A stretch of 64,000 nt of DNA from Chaenocephalus aceratus (taxonomy: Eukaryota > Chordata > Actinopteri > Perciformes > Channichthyidae). The translations under genes were made by a program, and so were the position numbers. Under the pieces are notes generated by a model. The model did not search any database. It was not told the DNA's origin and saw only the letters and a program-made list of their open reading frames with translations. The first letter of the stretch is position 1; each line of letters begins with the position of its first letter. The stretch covers positions 27,062,025 to 27,126,024 of the forward strand of contig CM043785.1 in the NCBI GenBank assembly GCA_023974075.1, written 5' to 3'. Shown piece after piece: positions 1 to 12,060 of this stretch.

Positions 1-801
1 TAGACTGCTAGATTCCTGTCTTCAACAAGCACATGCACAAATGAGGCAACCCCCCTAACCCATTTAAGGAGATGATGCTTGTTGATGCAGGAAATACAGG
101 GCCTGTCATGACTCTCGAAGGGGATTAATGAGACAGATCACTCACGCGTTAGCCACTCACATGTTGTACCTGTTACCAAATTACCCCAGCTTTTGTCTTA
201 TACATATGCAATTGTTTCAAAAAAGCCCCTTTCCCTGTTTGTAGTAGAGCCCCACGCTAAAAGAGGATTGACATTCTTCTTTGATTCCTCGACACCAGTG
301 GAAAAAAAATGTGTATGAATGTAGTGTGTTTGAAAACTTAAGCAAAAGTAGGGTTGTAATCTGGTACCACTGTGGGATGAGATCCAATCCCTGCAAATCT
401 GATCACATTAAGTCTAGCCTATTACAGTGTTACACATAGCTGCCATATTCTTGACTAAACTCCTTGCCCCATTGGGAATTAAGACTTGAAAAACGGGTTG
501 TGCTGATGGCTGCTATGGAGAAACTAGACTTAGTGAAAAACGTTTTAAAATACAGTTTTAAGATGCAGCACTTTGGATGCGCACAGCAACTTAAAAGTTG
601 AGTTGTTTCAAACAAACTGTAGCAACAGCGGGCAATATTGAATGCGGCAGCTGTGAGGTATTATTTATAGCAGCTTATGTTCTACATGCTCTCTTTAGGA
701 GCTCTTTGCCCTCTTTTCTGATCCAGCTGAGACTACTCTGTAAATCAACACTGCTTTCCTGCCCAGTGCGGTACATGGTGTGTTCCTGCATGTGTTCTCA
801 C
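1..801. other. tyrp1 intron 4 (part)
   Basis: Follows the donor at 801/800 of the fourth tyrp1 coding exon. I found no further tyrosinase-family exon, RNA gene or transposon boundary in this stretch. Confidence 0.6.
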
Positions 802-3056
802 TGTTGCAGATGGTGCCGAAGGTGTCGTAGTCTTCCACACTCTCACAGATGACCCTCCACTGGGAGAACACGGAGTTGGGGCTGATGGAGCTCATGTCGA
901 AGGAGCTCCTGGCTCCGAGCAGCTCGTCGGTGCAGATGTCACACTCGCTGCCTCCGATGGCAAAGTTCCAGTAGGGCAATGCGAAGGTGGAGTCGCCCAG
1001 CATGTTCTGCATATATGGAGAGAAAGAAGTTGGACATTGGAGGCATCAATTATTACAGAACATGTAGAAAATTACATTTACCCCAAAAAAGATCATATGA
1101 AGTATATTGGTATCCGCTAGCGTTGCCCTTTCAAACCCCAATGTTCTTAACCATTACCCTTTTTACCTCTCTCTGTCCTCATCCCTTGTCTTCATCACTT
1201 CAAATCCTTACATTCTTTTATTCCTCCTCTCTTCATAGATTCTATGGTCCTGACTTATGTCATCACTCCATCAGCGCTAAGGCCATCTCCCCTTTCCCCT
1301 TCTCCTTTTCCTTTTCACAATCCCCATCTGTATCCCTCCCTCCCTCCCTTCCCTCTTCTCACCTGCATGTCTCTCTCCAGTTGAATCAGATGAAAGCGGT
1401 GCCAGGTGACAAAACCCGGGCCCTCGTGGGAGAAGTCTACGCCTCCAAAGCTGGTCTGGCCCGACCCGAGGTACGTTTTACTGACAGAGTAGTAGTGGCT
1501 CCAAACAAAGTAGTTGTAAATGGTGACGTTCTCAAACTGCGGGGTGTTGCCATCAGGCCCAAACACCTCCTGGTACCTTCAGATGAAAGAAGCAGCAGAT
1601 AAATGTCACCTTGTGTTTTTTCCTACACAGTGCTCGACAATTATCCTCTCATTCTACAATGAAGAAAGTCTAAAAACGTATTATGGATGATAATATATGT
1701 TTTAAGTTGAAGTAAATTTGTAAGGCACTGCATGCACATTTTATTTCTGTGTAAGAGCCAACAGGGAAAATATTTCAAATATGAGGCCTGCAGCTGTGAT
1801 CCTGGGTGTGCCCATTTATACAGGAGAAATGATAACATATCATGAGGTTGAAAGGGTTCTTTCTACCTGCTGATGAGAACTGCTTCAAAAAAGAATATAC
1901 CTAATCCTCAACTGATTTAATAAAATAGGTTATTCACAGGTGTGTACTGTTACTAGAACATTATAAAGCTCTTTACCCTTGCCTTAACTCATAATGTGCA
2001 CATCCGCCTGCAGCTTAAACAGAAAGCTGCCACGATACATCTTAAGATTGAATTGATAACTTTAAAAACACAGCATGGGTTCACTCTAATATTACTCAGC
2101 TTTCAACTGCCAGACTCAGCGAGACTAAGCCCGCAGGTTCTTGGGCAAAGCTCAGCTGTCTCTTCCACAGACAAGACGGAAGACTGGCAGAATAAAGATC
2201 AATCTCCCTTTCAAAGGACTCCATTTAATCAATTTTAAATATTTTTTGCATTATTTATCTCATAATCAAGTCCATAGAAAATGAATGGAATAATGTATTA
2301 TAGCAAAATTATGTTTATTGTATGTGTATGTATACCGTCGTGTACAGATGACCAGGTCAGGGTGGACAGTCGTCTTAGCTTGGTCCAAGGCGTTCACAAA
2401 TGCCTGCTTCTCAGCTGCACTCATCTGCATGATATTTCTTCTCACTGGAGCGAGGTTAAAGGGGTGGAGGATGACAGTAGGGGGAAGAATAAGGGGTTTT
2501 GAGGTGAGGGAAGAAAGGAGGGAAGAAAATGTTCTTAAAAATTAACACAGAAGTTTTCCTAACAATAAATGCTGCCCTCATTTCTTCAACAGATATATTG
2601 CCCTATTTCTCTGAGGCCCACCGAGATATTAAATATTAAGATAAATATTGCATTTTCAGGCTGCCAGTGCTGAATTTAGGCAGCATCCATTCTCTTACCC
2701 ACAGAGATCCTTTGATCACAGTTTGGTCCAGTCAGCCCGTGTCGACACTGCCCACAGTTGTAGCCACTGAAATTCCCGTTACATTGGCAAGTGCGGTTGA
2801 AAAATCTCAGCGGCCACCTCTCTCTGTCGTCGCGCCCAGCGTAAGGGTACTGGGGTCCATGGCGGCGGTTGTCTGCTGCGATGGCCACACACTGCCCTCT
2901 TCCTGTGCTGGAGCCACACTCATCCCCTGCCACCCCCGCAGGGGCCGGGCAGCACTGGCCACTCAGCAGACCCTCAGGAGTGACGCACTGTCGGGGGAAC
3001 TGGGCCAGCGTTAGGGTGGCACACAGGGTCACCAGGAGGAGACCCACTCGCCACAT
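802..3056 (-). CDS. tyrp1: tyrosinase-related protein 1, first four coding exons (3' part outside window)
   Basis: Melanosomal type I membrane glycoprotein of the tyrosinase family, acting in eumelanin synthesis. Coding exons on the minus strand are 3056-2699, 2444-2336, 1576-1363 and 1006-802. All have GT/AG borders and compatible phases, giving 295 codons plus one base; the next exon would lie left of position 1. A signal peptide covers about residues 1-18, followed by QFPRQC. A Cys-rich EGF-like segment with [17 protein letters not shown] precedes the copper domain. The CuA histidines are His183 (WSHYY), His206 (FSHEGP) and His215 (WHRFH), each nine residues earlier than in human TYRP1. 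[11 protein letters not shown] and LPYWNFA are further family signatures. The wording ([23 protein letters not shown]) fits TYRP1 better than TYR or DCT. The CuB half, membrane span and tail are not in the window. Whether this is teleost tyrp1a or tyrp1b cannot be decided here. Confidence 0.95.
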
Positions 3057-3934
3057 GCTACCAAAATCAAGAGAGGATACATTTGAGAATAAGTAAATAA
3101 CAAGGTTGGAAACACAAACATAGTCCTACAGATTTAACTTGATCTGATTTGTTACAGCTAGCTTTTTCAAAGCCACATTGTGTTCAGGGTTGGAGCTACG
3201 GGGCCATGGGTTATCCCAGCACAATTTTGGTAAGATGAAGACAAAAAATTCCATACACTGCAGACATAGACTTCAATTAGGCTCAAGAACAACTCACTTG
3301 TTCTCTTGTTAAAGCGAATTGTCTTAACATTATTCTGAAACTTCACTTCTTACACGCCCCTGTAGGCACTGCGAGTCATTATTCATAACTCACAAAGCCA
3401 TTAGCGTTAAACTCTTACAAGTTCAGAAATGCTTTCAACGACAGACGGCAAGGCATGATTTGCTTCAACTTTTTTTTTTTTAAGATTTGCTTGTCTTTTG
3501 AGGCTTGTTGATTAGGAATGAATGAAGGAGTGACTAATAGTTTGGCAGGAGCAATTACTTTCAACGAAACAGTGATAACCACCACTGAAAAAAGTTACCC
3601 ATTCAAGCAAAAAGAAAACGTGGAGAAAATGCTTTACACGTTGAGCGTTTGCTGAGATACTGTATTTCATAAATGATTGAAATCACTACCAAAATGGTAC
3701 TCAACAAGTGCAACATGAGCTATTGTTTTTAAATATGTTGTCTATCCTCATGTAAAACAAAACTTTGTTTTAATTCTTTATTTGTTATCAATAGCTTAAT
3801 TGTACATTAGTTACATATACGCTTTCAGTTTCTAAACAGTGCTGAAGCAATCATTTGCACCGTTAAGTTTTAAGACTTAATGAATATTACAGTTCATTAT
3901 GGGAAAAAGCATCAGTGTAAAATGTTTCCCCTAC

Positions 3935-4036
3935 CTCTGACTGTGCATGCTGCTCCTCTCTTTCTTCAGAACAGTAGGACCCCAAGAGTCGGCCCATTTC
4001 CCTCTCCTGGCTTAAATAGCTATTGAGCGCATGACC
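3935..4036 (-). promoter_or_regulatory. tyrp1: putative tyrp1 promoter and non-coding exon 1
   Basis: Reading the minus strand, an M-box-like GGTCATGCGCT (4036-4026) precedes a TATA-like TATTTAAG (4018-4011). A purine-rich leader then ends at a good donor, CAGAG|GTAGGG (exon end 3935). The matching acceptor is a pyrimidine-rich tract ending TAG at 3058, one base before the ATG. Mammalian TYRP1 also has a non-coding first exon and an M-box (AGTCATGTGCT) bound by MITF. The site here differs at two positions, one inside the E-box core (CATGCG for CATGTG). Start site about 3985 by spacing. Inference from sequence only. Confidence 0.5.
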
Positions 4037-4039
4037 AGA

Positions 4040-4068
4040 CCACACACATACACACACACGCGCGCACA

Positions 4069-4116
<48 letters not shown>

Positions 4117-4122
4117 CACACA
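4040..4122. repeat. (CA)n microsatellite at the tyrp1 promoter
   Basis: Almost pure CA dinucleotides with a few CATA and CG interruptions. It lies immediately upstream (minus-strand sense) of the M-box-like site. Open reading frames made of Val-Cys repeats here are artefacts of the repeat. Confidence 0.95.
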
Positions 4123-5106
4123 GCATTCATAATATGCCTTGTGATCATAACCCAAATGACGCCGGTCTGTGCGGTCTCTCACACAATAAAAGACTAACTG
4201 TGAGATGGCATCAGTCATACATGAGCAAATGTAATTACTTTCAACAACATTGAGATGGTTTGTAATCTGTAGAGAATACTTCATGATAGTTTGTTTGCAC
4301 AAATTAGTAATTTACCTCCTCTAATTACTTAATTTGTGAGCTCAAATAACTGTAGAATTCAGAGTGTGTTCTGCAGAGTACAGAATGATCCATACTGGGA
4401 GGCAAGAAGGAAAGAAGAGAGTCAACATTATCATTTTTATTTGGTACTACTAAATCACTAATGATGACAAATAGGTCAAAAATATGTAGAATACAAATCT
4501 ATTTCAAATTTCATGTCAATAATGTAAAAATCTTTTTTTATTATAGTTAGCCAGTGTACATTTCAATGAGACTTTGCAGATGTCTTTGCTTCTGCAAAAG
4601 CATCTTCAGAATTGCCAATAAAATGGGAGAATGTATCAAACCCACTGCCCCTTTTATGTTATTTGCAAACGCTTCATAAAGCGTGACTGATGTGGCCAGC
4701 ATGAATAACATTTACCTAACAATTTCATTCTATCCTAAAGAACGTACAGAAATCTAACTTAACTCACTTTTATCACATTTACGCACACTCTCATACATGC
4801 ACATATTACTTTAAAACATTTTCTTCCTGTTCACAAGTTCACAGTGTGCTCACCTGTTAATGCACACTTCTAGTTCTACATGTTCACACATGCCAAATAT
4901 GTGACAGTATCTTTTTCTTTCAATTTACACTCATACAGACAGACAAGCAATCATAAACACCAAATACAAATCTGTTACATATACAGTAGTTATTACAGTC
5001 AGAATCCAAGGCTGTCTGTGTGGGTTAGGTTCGAGAATACAGGGTAATTCATTGGGTTTCTGGGGGAGTAGGATTGGGTGCATGGATGGAGAGTGGCTTG
5101 TTGGGT
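4123..5106. other. intergenic DNA between tyrp1 and the next minus-strand gene
   Basis: About 1 kb between the tyrp1 promoter and the polyadenylation signal of the upstream gene. No coding exon or transposon border recognised; distal tyrp1 regulatory elements would be expected here. Confidence 0.5.
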
Positions 5107-5112
5107 TTTATT
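5107..5112 (-). terminator. polyadenylation signal AATAAA
   Basis: AATAAA on the minus strand, 37 bases after the stop codon at 5149-5151. It marks the 3' end of the acidic membrane-protein gene. Confidence 0.7.
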
Positions 5113-5148
5113 TAGATACAGTAGGAACAGACAAAACTGTTGGATCCC

Positions 5149-7651
5149 CTAGAGAACGGAAGTCCTGAGGTCTTGTGAGGAGTCTGGTCCTGCTCCAGTG
5201 TTGGCCGACTCCTCTGCGGAGCGGGGCGGGAGGTCGGACATGGCTGTCGCATGCTCCTCTTCATGCTGCTCTTTGTTTTGGGCCAGGGTTGAAACCACAT
5301 CAGATGGGTCAAATGGCGCTATCCTGGAAGAGAGGACAGAAGCGCAGTTGGCATCCATTTAACAGTTTGCAGAAAGAGAATAGACTGTTTGACAGCAGTA
5401 ATACTCACTGACACTGCCTAATATAGAAGCTACCTGTTCCAAATGAGAATACAATCGTTCTGCTTTACAGAAAAGCTCATTCTGATGGGACACTGAGCTT
5501 ACCAGTCAAATACAAGCATAACTTAATTTGGTGTTTTCATAATGTTTGTTGAACTGCTGTTGATAATGGTGCTGCGAGCAAATGCTAATACACCGCTAGG
5601 TCTGTTTATTTAATGGTGCACCAGATGGAGAAGCTTACAAACTGTGGACGGAGATACGCTGGGAGGTAATGACACAACCCGTTATAAATAGATAATTCAG
5701 CATTATTGTATTGCAGGTTACAATGTCCTGGGTGCAATCATTTCCCGAAATGCTGAATGCACTTTGCAATGCCCTAGTTGAATTACTCTCAAGGGTATGC
5801 AAACCACCTCTTTAATGTCATTCCAAATGTTTCAAGCATGTACGCTGAAGGGCGGCATATCACCAAGAATACATTTAGGGAATTCATAACTTCCTCTGCT
5901 GTCATCTGGCAAGTTGCGATAATATAATTCTGTTACCTGGCAAAGTTGGTTTTCTAGGTCAGAGTGGATTTGTTAGGCTTTGGGCTTGGATCGTGTAAAG
6001 GTTTTGTTATTTTCAAATGTATTTAATTAGAAATGTTGTTTCTTTTCTGTAACAACTGCCTGCGTTGATGCATGTACCCAAGTAGAGCGAGGGAAAGAGA
6101 CCAGTGTAACTAAGATAAAACACCTAAAACAAACAGTAGCTTTGTTTCTTTATCTGCTTTACAAAGAACCGTTTCCTTACATTTCTAAATGGGTAAAGAC
6201 TCTAAGCCAGGGGTCTCAAACTCAAGGCCCGGGGGCCAAATCCGGCCCGCGACTTCATTTCGTGTGGCCCCGCAAGAGCTTGCAAAGAATATATTACGTT
6301 TATTATACGGTTACATGCCACTTTACAGAAGCAGGTTGCCCATAAACTACATGTCCCACAATGCATCTCGTTTTGTGACATGCGCACTGAAGAGACTTGC
6401 AATTATTTGCCCTAGACTTCTGCTTTCAGACGTAGTTAATTACTAAGTTATTATCCTATCCGATAATAATCCAATTCAGAGGCAATAATGTAATATAATA
6501 CATTATTTTAAATATATATTATATATTTATATAGTTACAACCGGCCCTTTGAGTGCAACCTTTATGCGAATGTGGCCCGCAATGAAATTGAGTTTGACAC
6601 CTGCTCTAAGCTAAAGAAGTACATTAAGTTTTCCACAATTTACATGACTGGATCTCAATGTTCACCTGCACTCACTGAATTTGATCGCTTTGCATTGAGG
6701 CTTCTGACATCCTTGTGTGTACAGGGAGCAGCGCTTTTTGCCTTTGTCGTTGAGTTGATACTTCTGAAAATGGTGCGACACTTGAGAATTCTGAAAGTGA
6801 CTTTTGCTGTTGTTGGCAGCCTTTTTAGTAGTTTCCCTTCTCTGGATTGTCGCTGCTGCTATGAAATCTCTTAACAAGGACACATTCCAAGATGACTCTG
6901 TCAACTGTTTAATAATTCAGTGATGCTTTGTTATCGTCTGTGCACACAGGAACACATCAGATTTCACTTCGTGTCTTGTACACTTTCACTAACATACTTG
7001 ACAGTCTCAGTGGATCACATACATATAACTGTATGCATATGAGGCTTTTTTTTTCTATGCATAGAATATTTATTTTTTACATACATTCTCACCCCACACT
7101 TTCACATGGTCACTGCCTCACACACCTTTAGCTTATTATTGATCCGAGCCTGCTAGTCTGATTAGGAAGAATAGTATTAATACCCGTTAATGCTGTGGGT
7201 TCACAGGACTCACACTCTCATGTGACCAAGTGAGCAGCCTCCTGAGTGCATAGCTTACAAAACAGCCTGGAGGGAATCAGCTGAGAAGCACACAACTGGT
7301 GGTTCCTATGAACCACACGTTTTCAGGTCAGTGCACAACATTTAGTCGACTGAAATGGGCAAATCTGACATCCGGCTAGTGTTGGTGACAACTGATACTG
7401 TAGTTTGGTGGTAACAACAACATCGGACTCTAAGGAGAAATCTGTGAGAGAACGAAAAGCCTAGCAAAGGCGTGCTGTCTGAGCTCAGTGAGATCATGTC
7501 AACGATTTAACAGAAAGACCTGCATGTGGTATTTTCAGCTCCCAGTTAATCACAATGTTTGGAGATCTTTGTCATTAAGTGTAATCTGTGTTAATAATTT
7601 TGTATTTATCTAGATAGAGATATGGATGGATGGATGGATAGATAGGTATAT

Positions 7652-7686
<35 letters not shown>

Positions 7687-10600
7687 TAGATAGATAGATA
7701 GATGGATAGATAGATAGAAAACAAATATATTATGTGTGACATACTGTTGAGCGTCCCCATTGCCTGCAGGAAGTGTGTCATCACTGCAGTCCCCTCCTGT
7801 AGCTGCCTCCGGTTCAACACACCCTTCCTCACATGCCCGCTGTAGGCCAGGGGTACTGCATACACACACACACACACAACAAAATCTCATATATTCCTGT
7901 TGCCTGTCTTCAAATTAACTACATGCTTCAAAGGGTCCTGTAGAAAAACAATCAAAAATAAATTGTACAGTCTATTACCAATGAAATGTCCCTAAGAGCT
8001 ATACTAAACCAATACTTAGCAAAGTCTCCCCATGTCATCATCTTTCAGTGGGGAAATGTTAGCTGTAGCTTTGGCAACATCAGAAGCAATCAAGCTGTAA
8101 GTCCCATCTGTTATTACAGCACTGTTGGTACTTCTGCTAGCAGTTAGATTGCCTATTTCAGCTAGAGAAGAGGAACTGGGATATGGTTGGTACAAGTGTG
8201 AATGCAATTATTATTTCGATATCTATTCATACAAAAAGAGAGACCAATAGCATATTTTTGCCAGAACACATTCACGTTACAGTGTGGTAAAATTAGGGCT
8301 GTAATGAAAATCTATTTCTGTTCAGCTCAGTCTTATTAAATGTTGTCACTAAATGGCAGGCTACAGGAAATAGTATCTGCTAATAGTTGGGGAGTATTTA
8401 AGTTAAGGAAATGTGGATTGTAATAACAATCCACCAGAAAATGAAGGCCTTTATGTGAGTACACAGGTACAGGTACCTACCTATTTTTGTTACGACATTT
8501 GAGGATATAGACAATCATGATGACGGTCTCCAAAGCCAAAAAGGTTGCGGCAGAAATAGCCACAATCTTCCACACATCCAGGCCCAGATCACTTGTTTCT
8601 AGACAGAGAGGATAAAAAATGATTGCATAAGAGTAGGAAACATTACATATGATGCACTACACTTTACTACAACTGAATCAACTGTCTCTCTGTTGCACAT
8701 AAAGAAAGCTGTACTCTGAAACCCCAAACTCTTTTAGCCTTTTAAATGACATTGACCATGAAAGATAAATCCTGTTTTTCACTGTCATGTCACTTTACAC
8801 AATCTACCATCGAGCTATTTTGAATTCTGCCATCTCAAAGGGCATGTATGTGATACATAGGGGCATAGAAACAACACAAAGTAAATACTTCTTATCTATT
8901 CCAGGGAGCCAGAAAATAGCATATTACTTTATGATGGGGTGCTCCCAACTGTTTGGTCTTCCCCCAGCAGTCACTATGTAGTTAGCCTGCTTAACTGTTT
9001 ATTCAAGTGGAACAACATCAACTTGGCCATCTGCATATCTTGCTGGCAGAATCAGGATGTTTTTTTCTGCTTTATCTACCCAAGTTTTAAGCTTCAGAAA
9101 ATCTGCTCTCATATCAACACCCATTTATAGTTGGATCTGCGAGTTCTGAAACTACACTTGAGAGCTGCAGTACTGTACATATAATTGTTCCCTCACTTGA
9201 GACAGTAAAATCAAAACCAGAAGAGTGAATATGAACCCAAGGAGTCATTTGTGATATGTTGTGTTTACCTTTAGAATTGTAAATGTTTTCATGTTTTATT
9301 TTACCTGTGTTTTCAGCTGTATCTTCCACCAGCTCATTGGCCTCCCCTGGTTCCTCCATTTCTGTCTGAGCGGGTTCAGCTGGGACATCCTTCACAGAAT
9401 TACCCAGTGTAGGTTGGACCTCAACAGGGTCAAGTGGCAAAAGGTCTTCAATAGGGGTGATGATCTCATTGCCATTGTTGGTTTTCTCATCAAGAAGGGT
9501 ATTTTCTCCAGTCTCCACCCAAACTAGAGACAGGCTGGGGGTGGGAGCCTGGTGTTCAGGGCTCTGCTCTATTGTGGCTTCATCACCTTCCTCCAGCTCT
9601 GAGGCAGAGATCACCAGCACTTCTAGAAGAGGGGTTTGGTATGTGACACATACATGAAAATGAAGCCAAGAGGTCAAGGTTTAGGGTTTGTCGAGTGGAC
9701 CTATGGAATGTAGAATAATGCATAGATGTGCTGCAGCAGAGATTTGAAGGTGCTTCATGATTTGTAAGCTTATTCACAGTGTCACATTCATCTTTACTGG
9801 TAAGAATGTGTATACAGTATGATATCAGTCTAGTTTCATGTGGACCAATTCTCATTGGGATAGTCAAGAGAATTTAAGAAGTTTTGACGAATAAATTATT
9901 CATGTTCATGTCAGAATATTCTAAGTAAACATTTATTCAAATGTTTTCTAACAAAAGGTTGTTGAAAATATTTCAAAACCATGCTCATTTGCCATCCAGA
10001 CATAATGTGGACATAAGATGGTGGGAACCAATGATATTTGAAAATGTATTGAAGGGGCTTATAATATTCATTTAGGAGCTTTCCTCTCTTAAAGTAGGTT
10101 AAGATGCAAACAATGCAACTGCGTGTTTAAAGGCAAATAGCATTGCAGTTTTAGTTTTAGGTTTTCGTGACCCAAATTATGAACAGGTTTTACATATTCA
10201 ACAGTTCAGATAATTGTAAGATAAGAATGTACTGAAAGTAGAGATAATTGGGAAGCTAAAATATGGAGCTTTTTGTTTTTGGATTCTGAGGTTTTAGACA
10301 TTGTTTGTATATTCAATAGGGTATGGTCTCAGACCTCCACACTGAATCCTAAATTCAGCTTTCAATTCCATTAGAATTACCCATGTCTCACCTTGTTCCT
10401 CTTTTTCACTGCCGTGTGAAGTCTCCAAAGCAATCTGCTCCTCTTCTCCTGCTTGTTGGTCACCCCCCTCATTTTCCAATGCCACTGATTCCTCAATGAT
10501 TAAACTCTCTCCATGTATTTCCCCCCCTTCTGCTTCTGTACCTTCTGCTTCTACCTCTTCAGCTGCACCTTCCTCCACCACTAAATGGACTTGTTCGTCC

Positions 10601-12060
10601 TCTACCTCCGGTCCTTGGTTGTCCTTCACTATGTTATTCTGATCCTCGTCCTCTTCAACTGGCTCTCCGACTACAGTTTGTGTGGTCTCTATGTCATAAT
10701 CATCAGAAGGTGGTGCTATCTCCTCACCTTCCAGAACATCTACCTGAGATTCTTCTTGTCCCCATACATCCTCAACATCAGCCACTAGGCTAGGGTCAGA
10801 CTCTTCCACAGTCTCTTGCTCAGGTTCTTCCCCTCCTGCCACCTCCTCAATATCTGGAGTTTCCTCTACCTCCTCTGATTCTGTTGCAACTGCCCCTTTT
10901 TCTTTCGCCAACACAACCTGCTCCTCGCCGTCCTCCACCCCTGCTTCCTCAACTGCTAAATATTCTCCTGTCTCTTCCAAAGCCGCAACAGTTTCTTCAA
11001 CAATCTCCTGACTGACCCCAGTGTCTAGAGATTCATTCAAAACCTCCACTCCTTCTGCCTCTCTACTTCCAGTTTCTCCACCTTCTATCGTCTCCACATC
11101 AGATCCAACTGCAGTTTCCCCCTCCCCTTCAACAATTGCTTTGCCCTCCTCGGCTTCATCTTCAACTGCATCCACCCCTGCTACCTCCTGCGTCTCTCCT
11201 ATAGTATATTCCTCCTCTGCACCCATATCTCCACCGTCCATCTCTGTTTCCACTGCCTGCTCCAACACCTCTGCCTTGATTTCAGTTTCAGTCTCTTCAT
11301 TTTCATCCTCCACAACCACTTCCTGCACCGCTGTCTCCTCTGCTCTTGCTTCACCTCCTCCTTCCACCTGCCCCAGTGCAGCTTCCACCACCCTCTCTAA
11401 CAGGTCCTTCAGCACTTCCTCTGCCCCATGAGTTTCCACCTGCTCTGAGGCCTCCTGCACAGCTTGTTGCACCTCTTTTAGGCTAGGGGGGGCCACCACA
11501 GGCAAAACCTCTGCAGGGGGCAGCTCTGGTTCCTGGAGTAGGGCTTGGTCATCTTGCAGGGTGACCACTGAGGACGATTGGATCGATGTGGCGAGATCTA
11601 GGAGATAGTATCAAATATGTTCGATGATTTGTAGCTGCTGTTAACTTGTGACACACCTGGAACATATGATACATGGTGTGCTGTATGTGATACTAACGAT
11701 AAAGGAACGTTGGCAACTAGGGGAATAAGTCAAAGGATTTCAGTGGTGGGGTGAATATATATAGTGCCATATGTAGCAACATAATCACTGCAAATAACCT
11801 TATGGGCAATATACCAGCATTTTGTCGATTTCTTAATGATTGGTTGATTATATAATTATTCATAAATGGAACAATCACATCACGACCACATCAGATCTAG
11901 GTGCAAGGCTACTGGGAATAAATGAGTGGTCAATGTGTAGGTGTTACTCTTTTCATCAAAATACAAACATATCGTCACATTGAAAATCCAACCTACCTTC
12001 AGTTGTGCATTGCTGTATCAACAAAACCACAAGGAATCCTTTCAAAAAGCAGTACTCCAT
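5149..12060 (-). CDS. uncharacterised acidic single-pass membrane protein, 626 aa, five exons
   Basis: Spliced by eye from minus-strand exons 12060-11997, 11597-10392, 9622-9305, 8598-8481 and 5323-5149. All have GT/AG borders, internal phases are 1-1-1-2, and total length is 1881 nt including the stop. Residues 1-20 form a signal peptide (MEYCFLKGFLVVLLIQQC). Residues about 22-529 are a very Glu/Asp-rich ectodomain; its first part (LKEVQQAVQEASEQVE) looks helical, the rest is low complexity. Residues about 541-562 (IVAISAATFLALETVIMIVY) are the membrane span, with an unusual internal Glu553, followed by KCRNKNR as stop-transfer. The 64-residue tail ends TSVL, which resembles a class I PDZ ligand. 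The start is the only ATG in front of a signal peptide. The downstream neighbour is tyrp1, same strand. I do not recognise the family; the ectodomain composition makes homology calls unreliable. Confidence 0.75.
6208..6603. mobile_element. non-autonomous hAT element, 396 bp
   Basis: Ends CAGGGGTCTCAAACTC and (reverse) CAGGTGTCAAACTCAATTTC. Flanked by the exact 8-bp duplication CTCTAAGC at 6200-6207 and 6604-6611, as expected for hAT. No transposase. It sits in the last intron of the acidic gene. Confidence 0.93.
7611..7722. repeat. (GATG/GATA)n and (AT)n compound microsatellite
   Basis: Runs of GGAT, GATA, TA and again GATA in the large last intron. A short (CA)n follows at 7861-7879. Confidence 0.95.
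8016..8175 (-). CDS. alternative terminal exon of the acidic membrane-protein gene
   Basis: After an acceptor (CATATCCCAG, exon from 8175) the sequence continues in phase 2 from the membrane-span exon. It encodes a Ser-rich start, then EIGNLTASRSTNSAVITDG and SPLKDDDMGRLC before TAA at 8016-8018. Used instead of the 5323-5149 exon it would give 621 residues with a different tail and no SVL end. The frame is open throughout and both last exons accept the same phase. No donor GT follows in frame, so it looks terminal rather than cassette. Confidence 0.5.

Noticed and set aside
979..1602. 207-residue plus-strand frame
   Set aside because: Overlaps two tyrp1 exons and a pyrimidine-rich intron on the other strand; a shadow.
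2699..3056. Tyrosinase (tyr) or dct identity for the left gene
   Set aside because: The exon 1 and exon 3-4 wording matches TYRP1 more closely than TYR or DCT.
3887..4302. Long minus-strand frames full of Val-Cys
   Set aside because: They are translations of the CA microsatellite; no codon bias or splice context.
10585..11431. Plus-strand Ser/Thr-rich frames
   Set aside because: Antisense shadow of the Glu-rich exon of the minus-strand acidic gene.
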